Origin: Mycolicibacterium chlorophenolicum
GTDB lineage: Bacteria; Actinomycetota; Actinomycetes; Mycobacteriales; Mycobacteriaceae
Reading direction: 5' to 3'
Length of the DNA: 64,000 bases
NCBI RefSeq assembly: GCF_001044235.1
Contig: NZ_JYNL01000008.1
Location: 50,184-114,183 of the forward strand
Within the stretch, counting starts at the first letter, position 1. Each line of letters starts with the position of its first letter. Shown piece by piece: positions 9,041 to 18,370 of this stretch. Below the pieces are notes generated by a model. That model worked only from the letters and a program-made list of their open reading frames with translations. It ran no database searches and was not told the DNA's origin. The translations under genes were made by a program, and so were the position numbers.

Positions 9041-9980
9041 AAAAGTTGGACCCGTCGACGCGTCGATCACGCCCCGCTACGCCGGGCCCGCGACGTTCGC
9101 CCGGCTGCCGCGCCTGGACCAGGTGACGTGCGCCGACGTCGTCGTCGCCGGCATCCCGTTCGATTCCGGGGTGTCCTACCGACCCGGCGCGCGGTTCGGC
9201 CCCACCCATGTCCGGGAGTCGTCGCGGCTGCTGCGGCCGTACAACCCGGCCATGGACGTGTCGCCGTTCGAGCTCGTGCAGGTCGCCGACGCCGGTGACA
9301 TCGCGGTCAACCCCTTCAACATCGACGAGGCGATCGAGACCATCGAGGGCGCCGCCGCCGATCTGACCGCCGACGACACCAAGCTGGTGACGATCGGTGG
9401 CGACCACACCATCGCGCTGCCGCTGCTGCGGGCGGCCGCCGCCAAGCACGGCCCCGTCGCGCTCGTGCACTTCGATGCGCACCTGGACACGTGGGACACC
9501 TACTTCGGCGCCGCGTACACGCACGGCACCCCGTTCCGCCGGGCGGTCGAGGAGGGCATCGTCGACACCGAGGCCCTGTCCCACGTCGGCACCCGCGGCC
9601 CGCTGTACGGCAAGAAGGATCTCGAGGACGACCGGCGCTTCGGTTTCGGCATCGTCACGTCCTCCGACGTCTACTACCAGGGCGTGCGGGAGGTCGTCGA
9701 CAAGCTGCGCACCCGGGTGGGGTCCCGGCCGGTGTACGTGTCGATCGACATCGACGTGCTCGACCCCGCGCATGCGCCGGGGACGGGGACGCCGGAGGCC
9801 GGCGGTATGACGAGCCGGGAGCTGCTCGAGATCCTGCGCGGCTTCCGCGGGCTGAACCTGGTGGGTGCCGACGTCGTCGAGGTGGCGCCGGCCTACGACC
9901 ACGCCGAGATCACCGGCGTCGCCGCGGCGCACGTCGCCTACGACCTGGTGTCACTCCTCGCGCTGGGCGCCGAAGGCTGA
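9030..9980 (+). CDS. speB: Agmatinase-family ureohydrolase
   Basis: A 316-residue member of the arginase/agmatinase superfamily. The binuclear manganese site is complete: GGDHT (D125, H126), DAHLD (D149, H151, D153) and [19 protein letters not shown] (D240, D242). The family hydrolyses agmatine, guanidinobutyrate, guanidinopropionate or similar compounds to urea plus an amine. Translational coupling to the NCS1 permease, and control by an adjacent Lrp regulator, argue for catabolism of an imported guanidino compound rather than polyamine synthesis. The 3-prime end overlaps the convergent GGDEF gene by 30 bases. The symbol follows the family, not a proven substrate. Confidence 0.85.
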   Translation: MSSKKVGPVDASITPRYAGPATFARLPRLDQVTCADVVVAGIPFDSGVSYRPGARFGPTHVRESSRLLRPYNPAMDVSPFELVQVADAGDIAVNPFNIDEAIETIEGAAADLTADDTKLVTIGGDHTIALPLLRAAAAKHGPVALVHFDAHLDTWDTYFGAAYTHGTPFRRAVEEGIVDTEALSHVGTRGPLYGKKDLEDDRRFGFGIVTSSDVYYQGVREVVDKLRTRVGSRPVYVSIDIDVLDPAHAPGTGTPEAGGMTSRELLEILRGFRGLNLVGADVVEVAPAYDHAEITGVAAAHVAYDLVSLLALGAEG

Positions 9981-10912
9981 ACCGTCGGACTGCGCCTTGC
10001 GTTCCCGTTTGACGCGGTAGAGGTCGCGATCGGCACGGGCGATGAGCGCCTCGAGGGACCGCGCGTCGACGGGGTGGCCGACGGCGGTCCCCGCACTCAC
10101 GTTCACCGGGCCGGCCGACGCGAGGTCGCGAGCCAGGTGCACCGCCTGTGACGCGTCGTGGCCGGTGAGGACGACGACGAACTCGTCACCGCCCAGCCGC
10201 CCCACGACCGCCTGGTCGGGCAGCCGAGGTCCCCAGTCACGCACCAGGTGGGCCAGCGCCCGGTCGCCGGCGGCGTGGCCGGCGCGGTCGTTGAGACCCT
10301 TGAAGTCGTCGACGTCGAGGGCGATGACGGCCAGCGGCTCCGATCGCCGGGCCGCGCGGGCCATCAACTCGGCAGCGTGCCGCTCCACCCCGGTGCGGTT
10401 CCACGCACCGGTCAGCGGGTCGCGCAACGCCGCGTCGTAGAGCGTGGCGTGCAGCACGCCGACGATCTCCGCCGAGGCCATGATGCACACCGTGAACATG
10501 CCGTACCACAGCGACGGCGCAGGCGCGGGCGCCACCGCCAGCCCCAGGCACGTCGCCGCGGCGATACCCGCCGCGGCCGCGCGGGCCGGCATCGGTCGGT
10601 GCACGCCCGGAGGTAGATCGCGCTGAACATCGAGGGGATCACCGCCCACACCTGCGCGGCCTCGTACACATGGAAGGGCATCGCGGCAACGGGCGCGGCG
10701 CACAGACACAGCAGCGCCAGCACGTAGCGCACACCCCCCATCGGCGCCCGGACGGCGAGAACCAGACCGAGAAGGCACAGCACGGCAGAGATCCGTTCGC
10801 CGAATGCCGAAGCCATGTCCCACGAGGACACCGCCACCGAGGCGTAGAGCGCCAGCAACACGGCGAGGTAGCCGAGCAGCATCCGTCGCTGCAAGCCCGC
10901 CGCGAAGCCCAT
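9951..10912 (-). pseudogene. Membrane GGDEF protein, split by a frameshift
   Basis: The N-terminal part (from ATG 10912, ribosome site AAAGGGG) encodes five or six membrane helices: MGFAAGLQRRMLLGYLAVLL, then segments up to MFSAIYLR. The frame is then lost. The downstream frame continues with HRPMPARAAAAGIAAATC, another hydrophobic stretch, and a full GGDEF domain (DPLTGAWNRTG, LDVDDFKGLNDRAGHAAGD, GRLGGDEFVVVL). A one-base indel at about 10600-10620 in the CGGGCGTGCACCG region restores a single protein of about 320 residues, a diguanylate cyclase with an integral sensor. It is either a recent inactivation or an assembly error. No degradation elsewhere is seen. Confidence 0.7.
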
Positions 10913-11095
10913 GGGCATCCCCTTTCTGCGCACAGTCATCTTCGCAGCCGCCGGCCGATCTCGTGAGGTCTCTCTCAGCGACAGCCAATACCGTTGTCGC
11001 ACTCAAGTTTCCGCGGGGATCGACCGTCAGTCACGGCGACCACCCACCACGCGTGCCTATGGTGGTGGGACGACCCCGACACAAAGGAGTGCGCG

Positions 11096-12220
11096 GTGAC
11101 GCGATATCAACTGCCCGATACCACCGACCTGATCCGGCTCGGCGAGCCGCACGAGCACGCGATCACGGTGTACGCCGAGACCTCACCGGGCCCCGATCTG
11201 CGGGAGCACAGCCTGCTGCAGGCCAAGAGCGCGGTCGACCGCGCCCTGCGGACGGTCCGGGACCGCGGCGCCCGCCACGGCGCGGTCGGGCAATTGCGTG
11301 ACCGGTGGGCCGAGATCGCCGAATCCGACCTGTGGTTGCGGTTGTCACGGTCGCTGGCCGTCTTCATCGCCGAGGACTTCCACGAGGTCTACGTGCTGCC
11401 CAACGCCCTGCAGTCCCAATCGCAGGTGGGCGCGTATTTCGACATCGGCCAGCTGGTGCGGGCGGCGAGCGCGCGCCAGGAGGCGTTCGCGCTCACGCTC
11501 TCGGCGAACGGCTGGAATCTGCTCCGCGCGACGGCCACCACCCGCGCAGAGTCGCTGCCGTTGACCGGTGCCCATCCCGCCGACGCGGCGGATGCGACGA
11601 ACCGCGCGACGCTGCGCGACCGTGATCATGTGGGCAGGCTGGTCGGCGACGAGGGGCGCAAGCTGCTGCTGGAGACCTATGCCAAGAGGGTCGCGGAGGC
11701 GGTGGAAAGCGAACTCGCCCTGGTGGATCCGTCGTCGACGGTGCCCCTGTTCCTGTTCGCGACGGATCCCCTGCTGGACATGTACCGCAGCATGGACCAC
11801 AAGCGCGAGATCGTCGCGGTGCCCGGCGCAGCGGATGCTCTTCGCCCGGATCAGATCGATACCGGTATCAGGCAAGGACTTTCGGCGCTCAATGCCCGCC
11901 GCTCGAACGCACGCGTGGAGGAGATCGGCAACGGGGTGGCCCGCGGGTTGGTGGCCACCGACCTCGTCGACATCGGGCGTGCCGCGGTCGCCGGTGCGGT
12001 GTCGACGCTCGTCTACGACTTCACCGTCGACATCATGGGCCGGCTCAACGACGCCAACGGCCGCGTGACCTACGACGACGGCGGCTACGACCTACTTTCC
12101 CGCATCGCGGTCATCGTGCTCGACAAAGGCGGGGAAGTGATCGCGGTGCGTCCGGAGGAGATCACCGCCGACATCTGGTCGGGGACGGCTCTGGCGGCGC
12201 TGCGATTCCCGCTGTCCTGA
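11096..12220 (+). CDS. baeRF-type (bacterial eRF1-like) protein
   Basis: A 374-residue soluble protein starting at GTG 11096 behind AAAGGAG. The N-terminus (ITVYAETSPGPD ... SLLQAKSAVDRAL), the central VYVLPNALQSQSQVG/FDIGQLVRA strand and the C-terminal LNDANGRVTYDDGGYDLLSRIAV ... AALRF resemble the bacterial archaeo-eukaryotic release factor (baeRF) families, related to eRF1 domains and thought to rescue ribosomes or act in stress. The exact baeRF subfamily is not assigned. An 8-bp perfect inverted repeat (11043-11050 with 11062-11069) lies just upstream of the ribosome site and may be a regulator site or 5-prime hairpin. Confidence 0.65.
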   Translation: MTRYQLPDTTDLIRLGEPHEHAITVYAETSPGPDLREHSLLQAKSAVDRALRTVRDRGARHGAVGQLRDRWAEIAESDLWLRLSRSLAVFIAEDFHEVYVLPNALQSQSQVGAYFDIGQLVRAASARQEAFALTLSANGWNLLRATATTRAESLPLTGAHPADAADATNRATLRDRDHVGRLVGDEGRKLLLETYAKRVAEAVESELALVDPSSTVPLFLFATDPLLDMYRSMDHKREIVAVPGAADALRPDQIDTGIRQGLSALNARRSNARVEEIGNGVARGLVATDLVDIGRAAVAGAVSTLVYDFTVDIMGRLNDANGRVTYDDGGYDLLSRIAVIVLDKGGEVIAVRPEEITADIWSGTALAALRFPLS

Positions 12221-12464
12221 GCCGGTGCGGTAGGGTGGTGTCACGTCGGCCGTTTCTTTGCAGGCCGACGCGTCGTGAAACGCAAGTCATCGACCGTGGC
12301 GCCGGCTTCACAGCCTGGCCGCCCCGCCTGATGGCCCGTGGACCAACACAGCTCGTGTCACGGCGATCGAAGGTGCCCACCGGCACTCTCGCCACCCTGT
12401 GTTGAGGTACCGCGCGTGACACATCGCCGGCTCAGCACACTGATGCCTGGAAGGCACTCGACAG
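12221..12464 (+). promoter_or_regulatory. Leader of the DEAD-box helicase gene
   Basis: A 244-bp non-coding stretch. TAGGGT near 12230 could be a -10 box. It is followed by a hairpin CGTCGGCC/GGCCGACG (12244-12251 with 12263-12270, 11-base loop) and a further 190 bases before the TTG start. Long structured leaders are common before cold-induced RNA helicase genes, so post-transcriptional control is plausible. No open frame in it looks real. Confidence 0.45.
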
Positions 12465-13772
12465 TTGAACAGCACCAAGACCTTCGCCGATCTCGGCGTG
12501 TCCCAACCCCTGATCGACGCGCTCACCGCGCGCGGGATCAGCTCACCCTTTCCCATCCAGCAGGAGACCCTGCCCGACACCTTGGCCGGCCGTGACGTGC
12601 TCGGCCGCGGCAAGACGGGCAGCGGCAAGACGCTGGCCTTCTCGATTCCGCTGGTCAGCCGGCTCGCCGGCGGCAAGCGCCGCCCGTCGCATCCGTCCGG
12701 TCTGATCCTGGCGCCGACCCGCGAGCTGGCGACCCAGATCTCGGCGGCCCTCGCCCCGCTGGCCACTGTGAACAACCTCACGGTGACCACGATTTTCGGC
12801 GGTGTCTCACAGCACCGCCAGGTGCAGGCACTGCGCGCGGGCGCCGATATCGTCGTCGCCTGCCCGGGCCGGCTCGAGGACCTGATGAAGCAGAAGCTGG
12901 TCAGCCTCGACAACGTGGCCGTCACCGTCATCGACGAGGCCGACCACATGGCCGATCTGGGGTTCCTGCCCGGCGTCACCCGGATCCTGGCTGCCACCCC
13001 GGCCGATGGCCAGCGGCTGCTGTTCTCCGCGACGCTGGACAACGGTGTCGACAAGCTGGTCAAGCGCTTCCTGCGCAACGAGGTGCTGCACTCGGTGGAC
13101 AGCCCGGAGTCGCACGTCCCGGCGATGACGCACCACGTCTTCCACGTGGCAGGCCCGCAGGACAAGAAGGATCTGGTGCACCGGCTCGCGTCGGGCACCG
13201 GTCGGCGAATCCTGTTCATGCGCACCAAACATCACGCCCGCAAGATGGCCAAGCAGCTCACCGAGGCCGGTATCCCGTCGGTTGACCTGCACGGCAACCT
13301 CTCTCAGCCCGCCCGCGACCGCAACCTGGCCGCGTTCAGCTCCGGCCAGGTGCGCGTGCTGGTCGCCACGGACATCGCCGCGCGCGGGGTGCACGTCGAC
13401 GACATCGAACTCGTCGTGCACATCGACCCGCCCGCCGAGCACAAGGCGTACCTGCACCGGTCAGGCCGCACGGCTCGGGCCGGAAGCGCCGGCGACGTGG
13501 TGACCGTGGTCCTGCCCGAACAGCGCAGGGAGACACAGGCTCTGCTGCGCCGGGCCGGCATCCAGGTCGCCCCGCAGCAGGTGACCGCGAACTCCGACGC
13601 GGTCAGCAAAGTCGCCGGTGAGGTGGCGCCGTACCGGGCCCCCGAGGCTCGCGCCGTTGCCGCTCCGGCAGCACGGCCTTCGACACCGCGCCGGTCGGCC
13701 GGTTCGTCCGGCTCCCCGCGGCGGCGGTCGCGTCGCCCCGCAAGTGCCGGGGGACGGTCGCAACAGCGCTAA
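12465..13772 (+). CDS. DEAD-box RNA helicase (RhlE-like)
   Basis: A 435-residue ATP-dependent RNA helicase. The Q motif region (FADLGVSQPLIDALTARGI) is at 7-25, Walker A GKTGSGKT at 49-56, PTREL near 84, the DEAD box at 157-160, SAT (LLFSATL) near 186, and motifs IV-VI (ILFMRTKHHARKM, TDIAARGVHVDD, HRSGRTARAG) follow. The tail from about 390 is basic, rich in Arg, Ser, Pro and Ala, as in RNA-binding tails of RhlE proteins. Start is TTG 12465. The stop overlaps the convergent DUF6766 gene by 4 bp. A likely role is in RNA unwinding, ribosome assembly or cold adaptation. Confidence 0.92.
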   Translation: MNSTKTFADLGVSQPLIDALTARGISSPFPIQQETLPDTLAGRDVLGRGKTGSGKTLAFSIPLVSRLAGGKRRPSHPSGLILAPTRELATQISAALAPLATVNNLTVTTIFGGVSQHRQVQALRAGADIVVACPGRLEDLMKQKLVSLDNVAVTVIDEADHMADLGFLPGVTRILAATPADGQRLLFSATLDNGVDKLVKRFLRNEVLHSVDSPESHVPAMTHHVFHVAGPQDKKDLVHRLASGTGRRILFMRTKHHARKMAKQLTEAGIPSVDLHGNLSQPARDRNLAAFSSGQVRVLVATDIAARGVHVDDIELVVHIDPPAEHKAYLHRSGRTARAGSAGDVVTVVLPEQRRETQALLRRAGIQVAPQQVTANSDAVSKVAGEVAPYRAPEARAVAAPAARPSTPRRSAGSSGSPRRRSRRPASAGGRSQQR

Positions 13773-14446
13773 GCGCTGGTCTCGCGGTGCGGGTCGGCGA
13801 CCGGTTTGGATTCCGGTGACCCGCGCTGCCGCAGGAAGATCGACAGCCCGACGATGGCGGCGACGGCGATGAACTCGCTCTGCCAGTTCTGCATCGACTC
13901 GAACCAGAACTGCGACGTGGTGAGGTAGCGCCACACCGAGATTGCCGCCTCGCCGTGCTGTCGGCCCTCGTCGTTGTAGGCGGCGACACCGCCCACGGCG
14001 TGCAACGCCCACGACGCGAAGAACAGGGCGAAGAACGCGATCGCCAGCGAGTACTCATAGACGGTCAGCACGGCGCCGCCGTGGCGCACCGGCCACGGCG
14101 TCTTCGGTGTGATCGGCACCGTGTGCGGGTCACGGTCCTGCGGTGCGTCCGTGTCGATCGGCTTGGACTCCGACGAACCGCGCTGGAAAAGGAATGCCGT
14201 GAGCACGATGTACATGCCCATCTGCAGGAACTCCGATTCCCAGTTCTCGAACGTCGCCTCGACGAAATCCCCCGTCCGGAGATAGCCGACCACCGACACC
14301 GTCTCCCCGGATCCGTGTTCGCGTTGGTCGGCGTTGTGGGCGGCGGTGCCCGAGACGACCATGCCGACGAAGAACACCGCGAACAGGCTCAGGCAGGCCA
14401 GCAACAGACCGTTGTTGCGGACCCACCCTCCTCGTCCACGAGCCAC
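13769..14446 (-). CDS. DUF6766-type membrane protein with internal duplication
   Basis: A protein of about 225 residues made of two similar halves. Each has two membrane helices, an HN/YND-x-HG loop, a (F/M)-(E/Q)NW(E/Q)SEF motif, another helix and an (F/L)RQRGS(S/P)ESKP ending: NWESEFLQMGMYIVLTAF in the first, NWQSEFIAVAAIVGLSIF in the second. The repeat is characteristic of the DUF6766 family, whose function is unknown. Start GTG 14446 is chosen; ATG 14509 in frame would add 21 basic residues without a better ribosome site. Confidence 0.7.
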   Translation of the reverse strand: MARGRGGWVRNNGLLLACLSLFAVFFVGMVVSGTAAHNADQREHGSGETVSVVGYLRTGDFVEATFENWESEFLQMGMYIVLTAFLFQRGSSESKPIDTDAPQDRDPHTVPITPKTPWPVRHGGAVLTVYEYSLAIAFFALFFASWALHAVGGVAAYNDEGRQHGEAAISVWRYLTTSQFWFESMQNWQSEFIAVAAIVGLSIFLRQRGSPESKPVADPHRETSA

Positions 14447-14510
14447 CTGATCAGTATCTCTCCACCGCGCGCGCCGGTGTGGCAGTCCGTTCAGTGGGTA
14501 TGCCGCCACG

Positions 14511-15671
14511 ATGACTGATCCAGGCCTGATCGTGGTCGGCAGCGGGCCCGCCGGGGTCGCTGCTGCCGACGCCTACCGCGCCCGCCGGCCCGACGCGCCC
14601 GTCCGCATCATCAGCGCCGACGGCAGCCACCCGTACATGCGCCCTCCCCTGAGCAAGGACTACCTGCGGGGCGAGACCGACGACGTCGGCATGCATCCGC
14701 CCAAGTGGTTCCGCGAGCGCGACATCGAGGTCGTCCTCGCCGCACCGGTGGACCACGTCGACGCCCGGGAACGGGTGGTGCGCGCCGGCGGCGTCACGTA
14801 TCACTACGGCTCGCTGGTGCTGGCCACGGGCGCGAGTCCGGCGCCACTGCCGGTGCCCGGCGGCGAACGCGCGTTGCAGCTGCGCTCACTCGACGACGCC
14901 GAGACGTTGCGCGGCGCAGCCCGCTCCGCCGCGACCGCGGTGGTGATCGGCGCGGGGTTCATCGGTTGCGAGGCCGCGGCATCGCTTGCCATGCAGGGTG
15001 TTTCGGTGACGTTGGTGGCACCCGACGACCTGCCGCAGGAGAAGCGCCTCGGCGCCGAGGCGGGTCGTCGGCTGCGGGAGCTCGTCGAGAAGACCGGCGC
15101 CCGCTACCTCGGCGGCGCGAAAGTCGATTCCGTTCAAGCTGATTCGGTGCGCCTGGACGACGGCACCACGCTTCCCGCAGACCTGGTGCTGGCGGCCACC
15201 GGCGTGCACCCCAACAGTGCCGTGGCCTCTGCGCTGGGGTTGACGCTGGACGATTCCCGCGTGGTGGTGGATGAGCACATGAGCACCAGCGTCGACGGGA
15301 TCTACGCCGCCGGCGACGTCGCGTTCGCGTTCAACGGCGGCGCGGGCCGCCGGTTGGCCGTCGAGCACTGGCAGGACGCCGAGGACCAGGGCGGGGTCGC
15401 CGGTGCCGCTGCGGCCGGAGACGACGCGACATGGTCGGGGGTTCCGGGCTTTTGGACCACAATCGGCGACGCCGACGTCAAGTACCACGCCTGGGGTGAC
15501 GGCTACGAGCGCAGCAAGATGGTCGAGCACGGCGACGACGGCTTCACCGTCTGGTACACCGCCGGCGACGGCGCCACTGTGGGTGTGCTGACCTACAACG
15601 CCGACGACGACTACGACCGCGGCGAGGAACTGATCACCGCCGGTGAGCCGCCGCCGGTGGAGATGAGCTGA
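14511..15671 (+). CDS. FAD-dependent ferredoxin-reductase-like oxidoreductase
   Basis: A 386-residue two-dinucleotide-binding flavoprotein. GSGPAG at 10-15 begins the FAD Rossmann fold, GAGFIGCEAA near 147 begins the NAD(P)H fold, ATG (LATGASPAP, LAATGVHP) motifs follow, and GIYAAGDVAF is the C-terminal FAD motif. The layout is that of rubredoxin/putidaredoxin/ferredoxin reductases, which pass electrons from NAD(P)H to an iron-sulfur partner. No ferredoxin or P450 gene is adjacent. Start ATG 14511. Confidence 0.85.
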   Translation: MTDPGLIVVGSGPAGVAAADAYRARRPDAPVRIISADGSHPYMRPPLSKDYLRGETDDVGMHPPKWFRERDIEVVLAAPVDHVDARERVVRAGGVTYHYGSLVLATGASPAPLPVPGGERALQLRSLDDAETLRGAARSAATAVVIGAGFIGCEAAASLAMQGVSVTLVAPDDLPQEKRLGAEAGRRLRELVEKTGARYLGGAKVDSVQADSVRLDDGTTLPADLVLAATGVHPNSAVASALGLTLDDSRVVVDEHMSTSVDGIYAAGDVAFAFNGGAGRRLAVEHWQDAEDQGGVAGAAAAGDDATWSGVPGFWTTIGDADVKYHAWGDGYERSKMVEHGDDGFTVWYTAGDGATVGVLTYNADDDYDRGEELITAGEPPPVEMS

Positions 15672-15680
15672 GGGACAAGG

Positions 15681-16076
15681 TCAGCCGCGGCTGAACCGCG
15701 CCAGTTGCGCGGTCAGTTCGCGCGCGTAGGCCAGTTGCCGGGTCAGCGTTGCGCAGGCCTGCTCAGCGCGGCGGTGGCAGGCGGCGAGGTGATCGATGGC
15801 CCGGTTCCTGTCGTCCGCGGAGGAATCGCCGGAGTCGAGGGTGTCCAGGGCGGCCAGGACGTCACGCATCTCGTCCAGAGAGAACCCCAGTGGCTTCATG
15901 CGCCGGATGGCGATGAGGCGGTCCACATCCTTCTGCGTGTAGAGGCGGAAACCTCCGGTCGAACGCGCCGACGGGGTCACCAGCCCGACTTCGTCGTAGT
16001 GCCGAATCGTTTTGACCGACAGCTCGGTTCGAGCGGACACCGCCCCGATCTGCAGCAGCTCTGCACCCATGGTCAC
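15681..16076 (-). CDS. MerR-family transcriptional regulator
   Basis: A 131-residue MerR protein. The helix-turn-helix and wing (LLQIGAVSARTELSVKTIRHYDEVGLVTPSARSTGGFRLY when read through) occupy residues 8-48, followed by IRRMKPLGFSLDEMRDVL and a long antiparallel dimerisation helix with an effector-binding tail. One cysteine pair (C99 region and C106 region) is present but not the CxxC/CPLI patterns of metal sensors. It lies 4 bp downstream of the SulP gene on the same strand, so both are one operon, and a MerR-type promoter is readable upstream of SulP. ATG 16070 is an alternative start. Confidence 0.85.
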   Translation of the reverse strand: MTMGAELLQIGAVSARTELSVKTIRHYDEVGLVTPSARSTGGFRLYTQKDVDRLIAIRRMKPLGFSLDEMRDVLAALDTLDSGDSSADDRNRAIDHLAACHRRAEQACATLTRQLAYARELTAQLARFSRG

Positions 16077-16080
16077 GGCC

Positions 16081-17583
16081 TCAGTGTGCGCCGGTCAGCT
16101 GACCGGACAGCCGCGCGTGGCGTTCGGCGCTGCTGTCGTTCATCCCGATGATCGTGACCGTCTTGCCCTTGGCGGCGTACTTGGTCGTGATCGCGTCCAG
16201 GGTGGCCACCGTGGACGCGTCCCAGATGTGGGCCTGGCTCACGTCGATGACCACGTGCGCGGGATCGCCGACGTAGTCGAACTGGTAGACGAGATCGTTG
16301 CTGGAAGCGAAGAAGAGCTCACCCTTCACGACGTAGACCCGGGTGCCTGCGTCGGTGCCGTCGACGGCCTGCACGTCGGTGAAGTGGGCGACACGGCGGG
16401 CGAAGAGCACCATCGCGGCCAATGTTCCGACCGCCACCCCGTAGGCGAGGTTGTCGGTGGCGACGGTGACCGCGACGGTCGCGAGCATCACGAACGTCTC
16501 GCTCTTGGGCATGCGGCGCAACGTCTTCGGGTTGATGCTGTGCCAGTCGAGGGTGGCCACCGACACCATCACCATGACCGCGACCAGGGCCGCCATCGGG
16601 ATCCGCGCGACGACGTCGCCGAGCCCGACGACCAGGGCGAGCAGGAACGTGCCCGCGAGGAACGTCGAGATCCGGGTCCGCGCGCCGCTGACCTTGACGT
16701 TGATCATGGTCTGGCCGATCATCGCGCAGCCTCCCATCCCGCCGAAGAAGCCGGTGACGACGTTGGCCACCCCCTGGCCGACCGCTTCGCGGGACTTGTT
16801 CGAGTGCGTGTCGGTGATGTCATCGACGAGCTTCGCAGTCATCAATGATTCGAGAAGCCCGACCAGCGCCATGGTGAGCGCGTAGGGCGCGATGATCCGC
16901 AGGGTGTCGATCGTCAAGGGCACGTTCGGCATCAGCAGGCTCGGCAGGCTGGAGGGCAACTCCCCCTCGTCACCGACCGTGGGTAGGTTCCACCCGGCGG
17001 CCACGGCGGCCCCGGTGAGCACCGCGATCGCGATCAGCGGCGCGGGCACGGCGGTGGTCAGTTTCGGCAGCGCGACGATGATCAGGATGCCGGCTGCGAC
17101 CATCGGATAGACCAGCCACGGCACCCCCAGCAGATGGGGCAGCTGGGACAGGAAGATCAGGATGGCCAGCGCGTTGACGAAGCCGACCATCACACTGCGC
17201 GGCACGAAGCGCATCAGCTTGGCCACCCCGAGTGCGCCGAACAGCAGCTGCATGACACCGGCGAGGATCACGGCCGCGATCAAATAGTTCAGTCCGTGGC
17301 TGTGCACCAGTGGTGCGACGACGAGCGCGACGGCACCGGTCGCCGCCGAGATCATCGCGGGTCGCCCGCCGACGATCGCGATCGTGACGGCCATCGTGAA
17401 CGATGCGAACAGTCCGACTCTCGGGTCGACGCCGGCGATGATCGAGAACGAAATCGCCTCGGGGATCAGCGCCAACGCCACCACGAGCCCGGCGAGGACT
17501 TCGGTGCGCAGCCGGCGCGGGGACCGCAACGCCGCTCGCACGGACTGCTGCTGCGGTGTCTCCTGCGCGGAAACGTTGCTCAT
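16081..17583 (-). CDS. SulP-family anion transporter with STAS domain
   Basis: A 500-residue protein with about 11-14 membrane helices (residues 30-400) and a C-terminal STAS domain (about 405-490, [20 protein letters not shown] ... [20 protein letters not shown]). Family hallmarks include [20 protein letters not shown] and [16 protein letters not shown]. SulP proteins carry sulfate, bicarbonate or other anions; the short STAS domain and the [17 protein letters not shown] loop are shared with bacterial SulP members of unproven substrate. Start ATG 17583 follows AGAGGAG; upstream in-frame codons to 17760 are not used. Expression is probably controlled by the MerR protein encoded downstream. 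Confidence 0.87.
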   Translation of the reverse strand: MSNVSAQETPQQQSVRAALRSPRRLRTEVLAGLVVALALIPEAISFSIIAGVDPRVGLFASFTMAVTIAIVGGRPAMISAATGAVALVVAPLVHSHGLNYLIAAVILAGVMQLLFGALGVAKLMRFVPRSVMVGFVNALAILIFLSQLPHLLGVPWLVYPMVAAGILIIVALPKLTTAVPAPLIAIAVLTGAAVAAGWNLPTVGDEGELPSSLPSLLMPNVPLTIDTLRIIAPYALTMALVGLLESLMTAKLVDDITDTHSNKSREAVGQGVANVVTGFFGGMGGCAMIGQTMINVKVSGARTRISTFLAGTFLLALVVGLGDVVARIPMAALVAVMVMVSVATLDWHSINPKTLRRMPKSETFVMLATVAVTVATDNLAYGVAVGTLAAMVLFARRVAHFTDVQAVDGTDAGTRVYVVKGELFFASSNDLVYQFDYVGDPAHVVIDVSQAHIWDASTVATLDAITTKYAAKGKTVTIIGMNDSSAERHARLSGQLTGAH

Positions 17584-17710
17584 CGGCGCTCCTCTGGCGT
17601 TCGTGGGCAGGCGCACGCGCCTGGTGAGACGCGGAAGTTCGTGCCGGAAAACGGAATTCGCGACGCGACGACGCGCAGCGGAATTTCCTCGTCGACGTCC
17701 GGCGTCGGCA

Positions 17711-17741
17711 ACTCTACCCCGGGGGGAGGGTTGCGATGCAA
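17711..17741 (-). promoter_or_regulatory. MerR-type promoter/operator of the sulP-merR operon
   Basis: On the minus strand TTGCAT (17741-17736) and TAGAGT (17716-17711) are separated by 19 bases, the overlong spacing typical of MerR-activated promoters. The spacer and -10 box contain an imperfect palindrome, ACCCTCCC/GGGGTAGAGT, centred in the spacer. The site lies about 130 bp upstream of the SulP start. Confidence 0.7.
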
Positions 17742-17784
17742 CTCGTGTCGCGCACATCACGCCCAGTCGACCTGGACGGCACGG

Positions 17785-18333
17785 TCAGTCCTTGGCGTGC
17801 TCGGCGTGGAAGGACACCGCCACCTCGTCGGCCACCTTCATCGCGCCCATCATCAGCGAGTAGGGCTTGACCCCGAAGTCGCGGTGGCTGACCACCGCGT
17901 CGCACGCCATCCGCCAGGTCTCCCCCAGGTCCTCGACGCGCAGATCCACCGATCGCGGCCGGGACCGGCCGTGGATCTCCAGCGTGCCGGACAGACGGTA
18001 GCCCCCGTCGACGGCGGTCACCTCGTCAGCCGAGAAGCGGATGTGCGGATAGCGCTTGGCGTCAAGGCTTTTCAGCGCATTGGAGCGGGCCAGTCCCTTC
18101 TCCACACCGGTCAGTCCTTTGACTCCGCCGTCGCCTCGCAGCACCTCCAGGGAGTCGACGTCGAGGGTCAGCTCCACCGCGGACGGTTCGCCGCCCGACC
18201 AGTTCACGGTGGCCTGCCACGCCGTCATCGCGATCGTCAGCCGGTGGCCCATCGCCGCGGCGGGTCCGGTGACCCCGGTCGTCAGCAGCAGTTCGCCGTG
18301 CGAAGGGTCCAGTGTCCACGCCGAGGCTGCCAT
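17785..18333 (-). CDS. YceI-family lipid-binding-like protein
   Basis: A 182-residue protein of the YceI lipocalin-like fold: [29 protein letters not shown] at the start, the central [23 protein letters not shown] strand pair and [11 protein letters not shown] near the end. YceI proteins bind isoprenoid quinones or similar amphipathic molecules. No signal peptide is visible, so this copy is probably cytoplasmic, as in several actinobacteria. It follows the formate dehydrogenase operon on the same strand after 37 bp and could be its last gene. Confidence 0.82.
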   Translation of the reverse strand: MAASAWTLDPSHGELLLTTGVTGPAAAMGHRLTIAMTAWQATVNWSGGEPSAVELTLDVDSLEVLRGDGGVKGLTGVEKGLARSNALKSLDAKRYPHIRFSADEVTAVDGGYRLSGTLEIHGRSRPRSVDLRVEDLGETWRMACDAVVSHRDFGVKPYSLMMGAMKVADEVAVSFHAEHAKD

Positions 18334-18370
18334 CGCACGAATGTAGCGGTATCCGTCGGTGGACGAGTGA

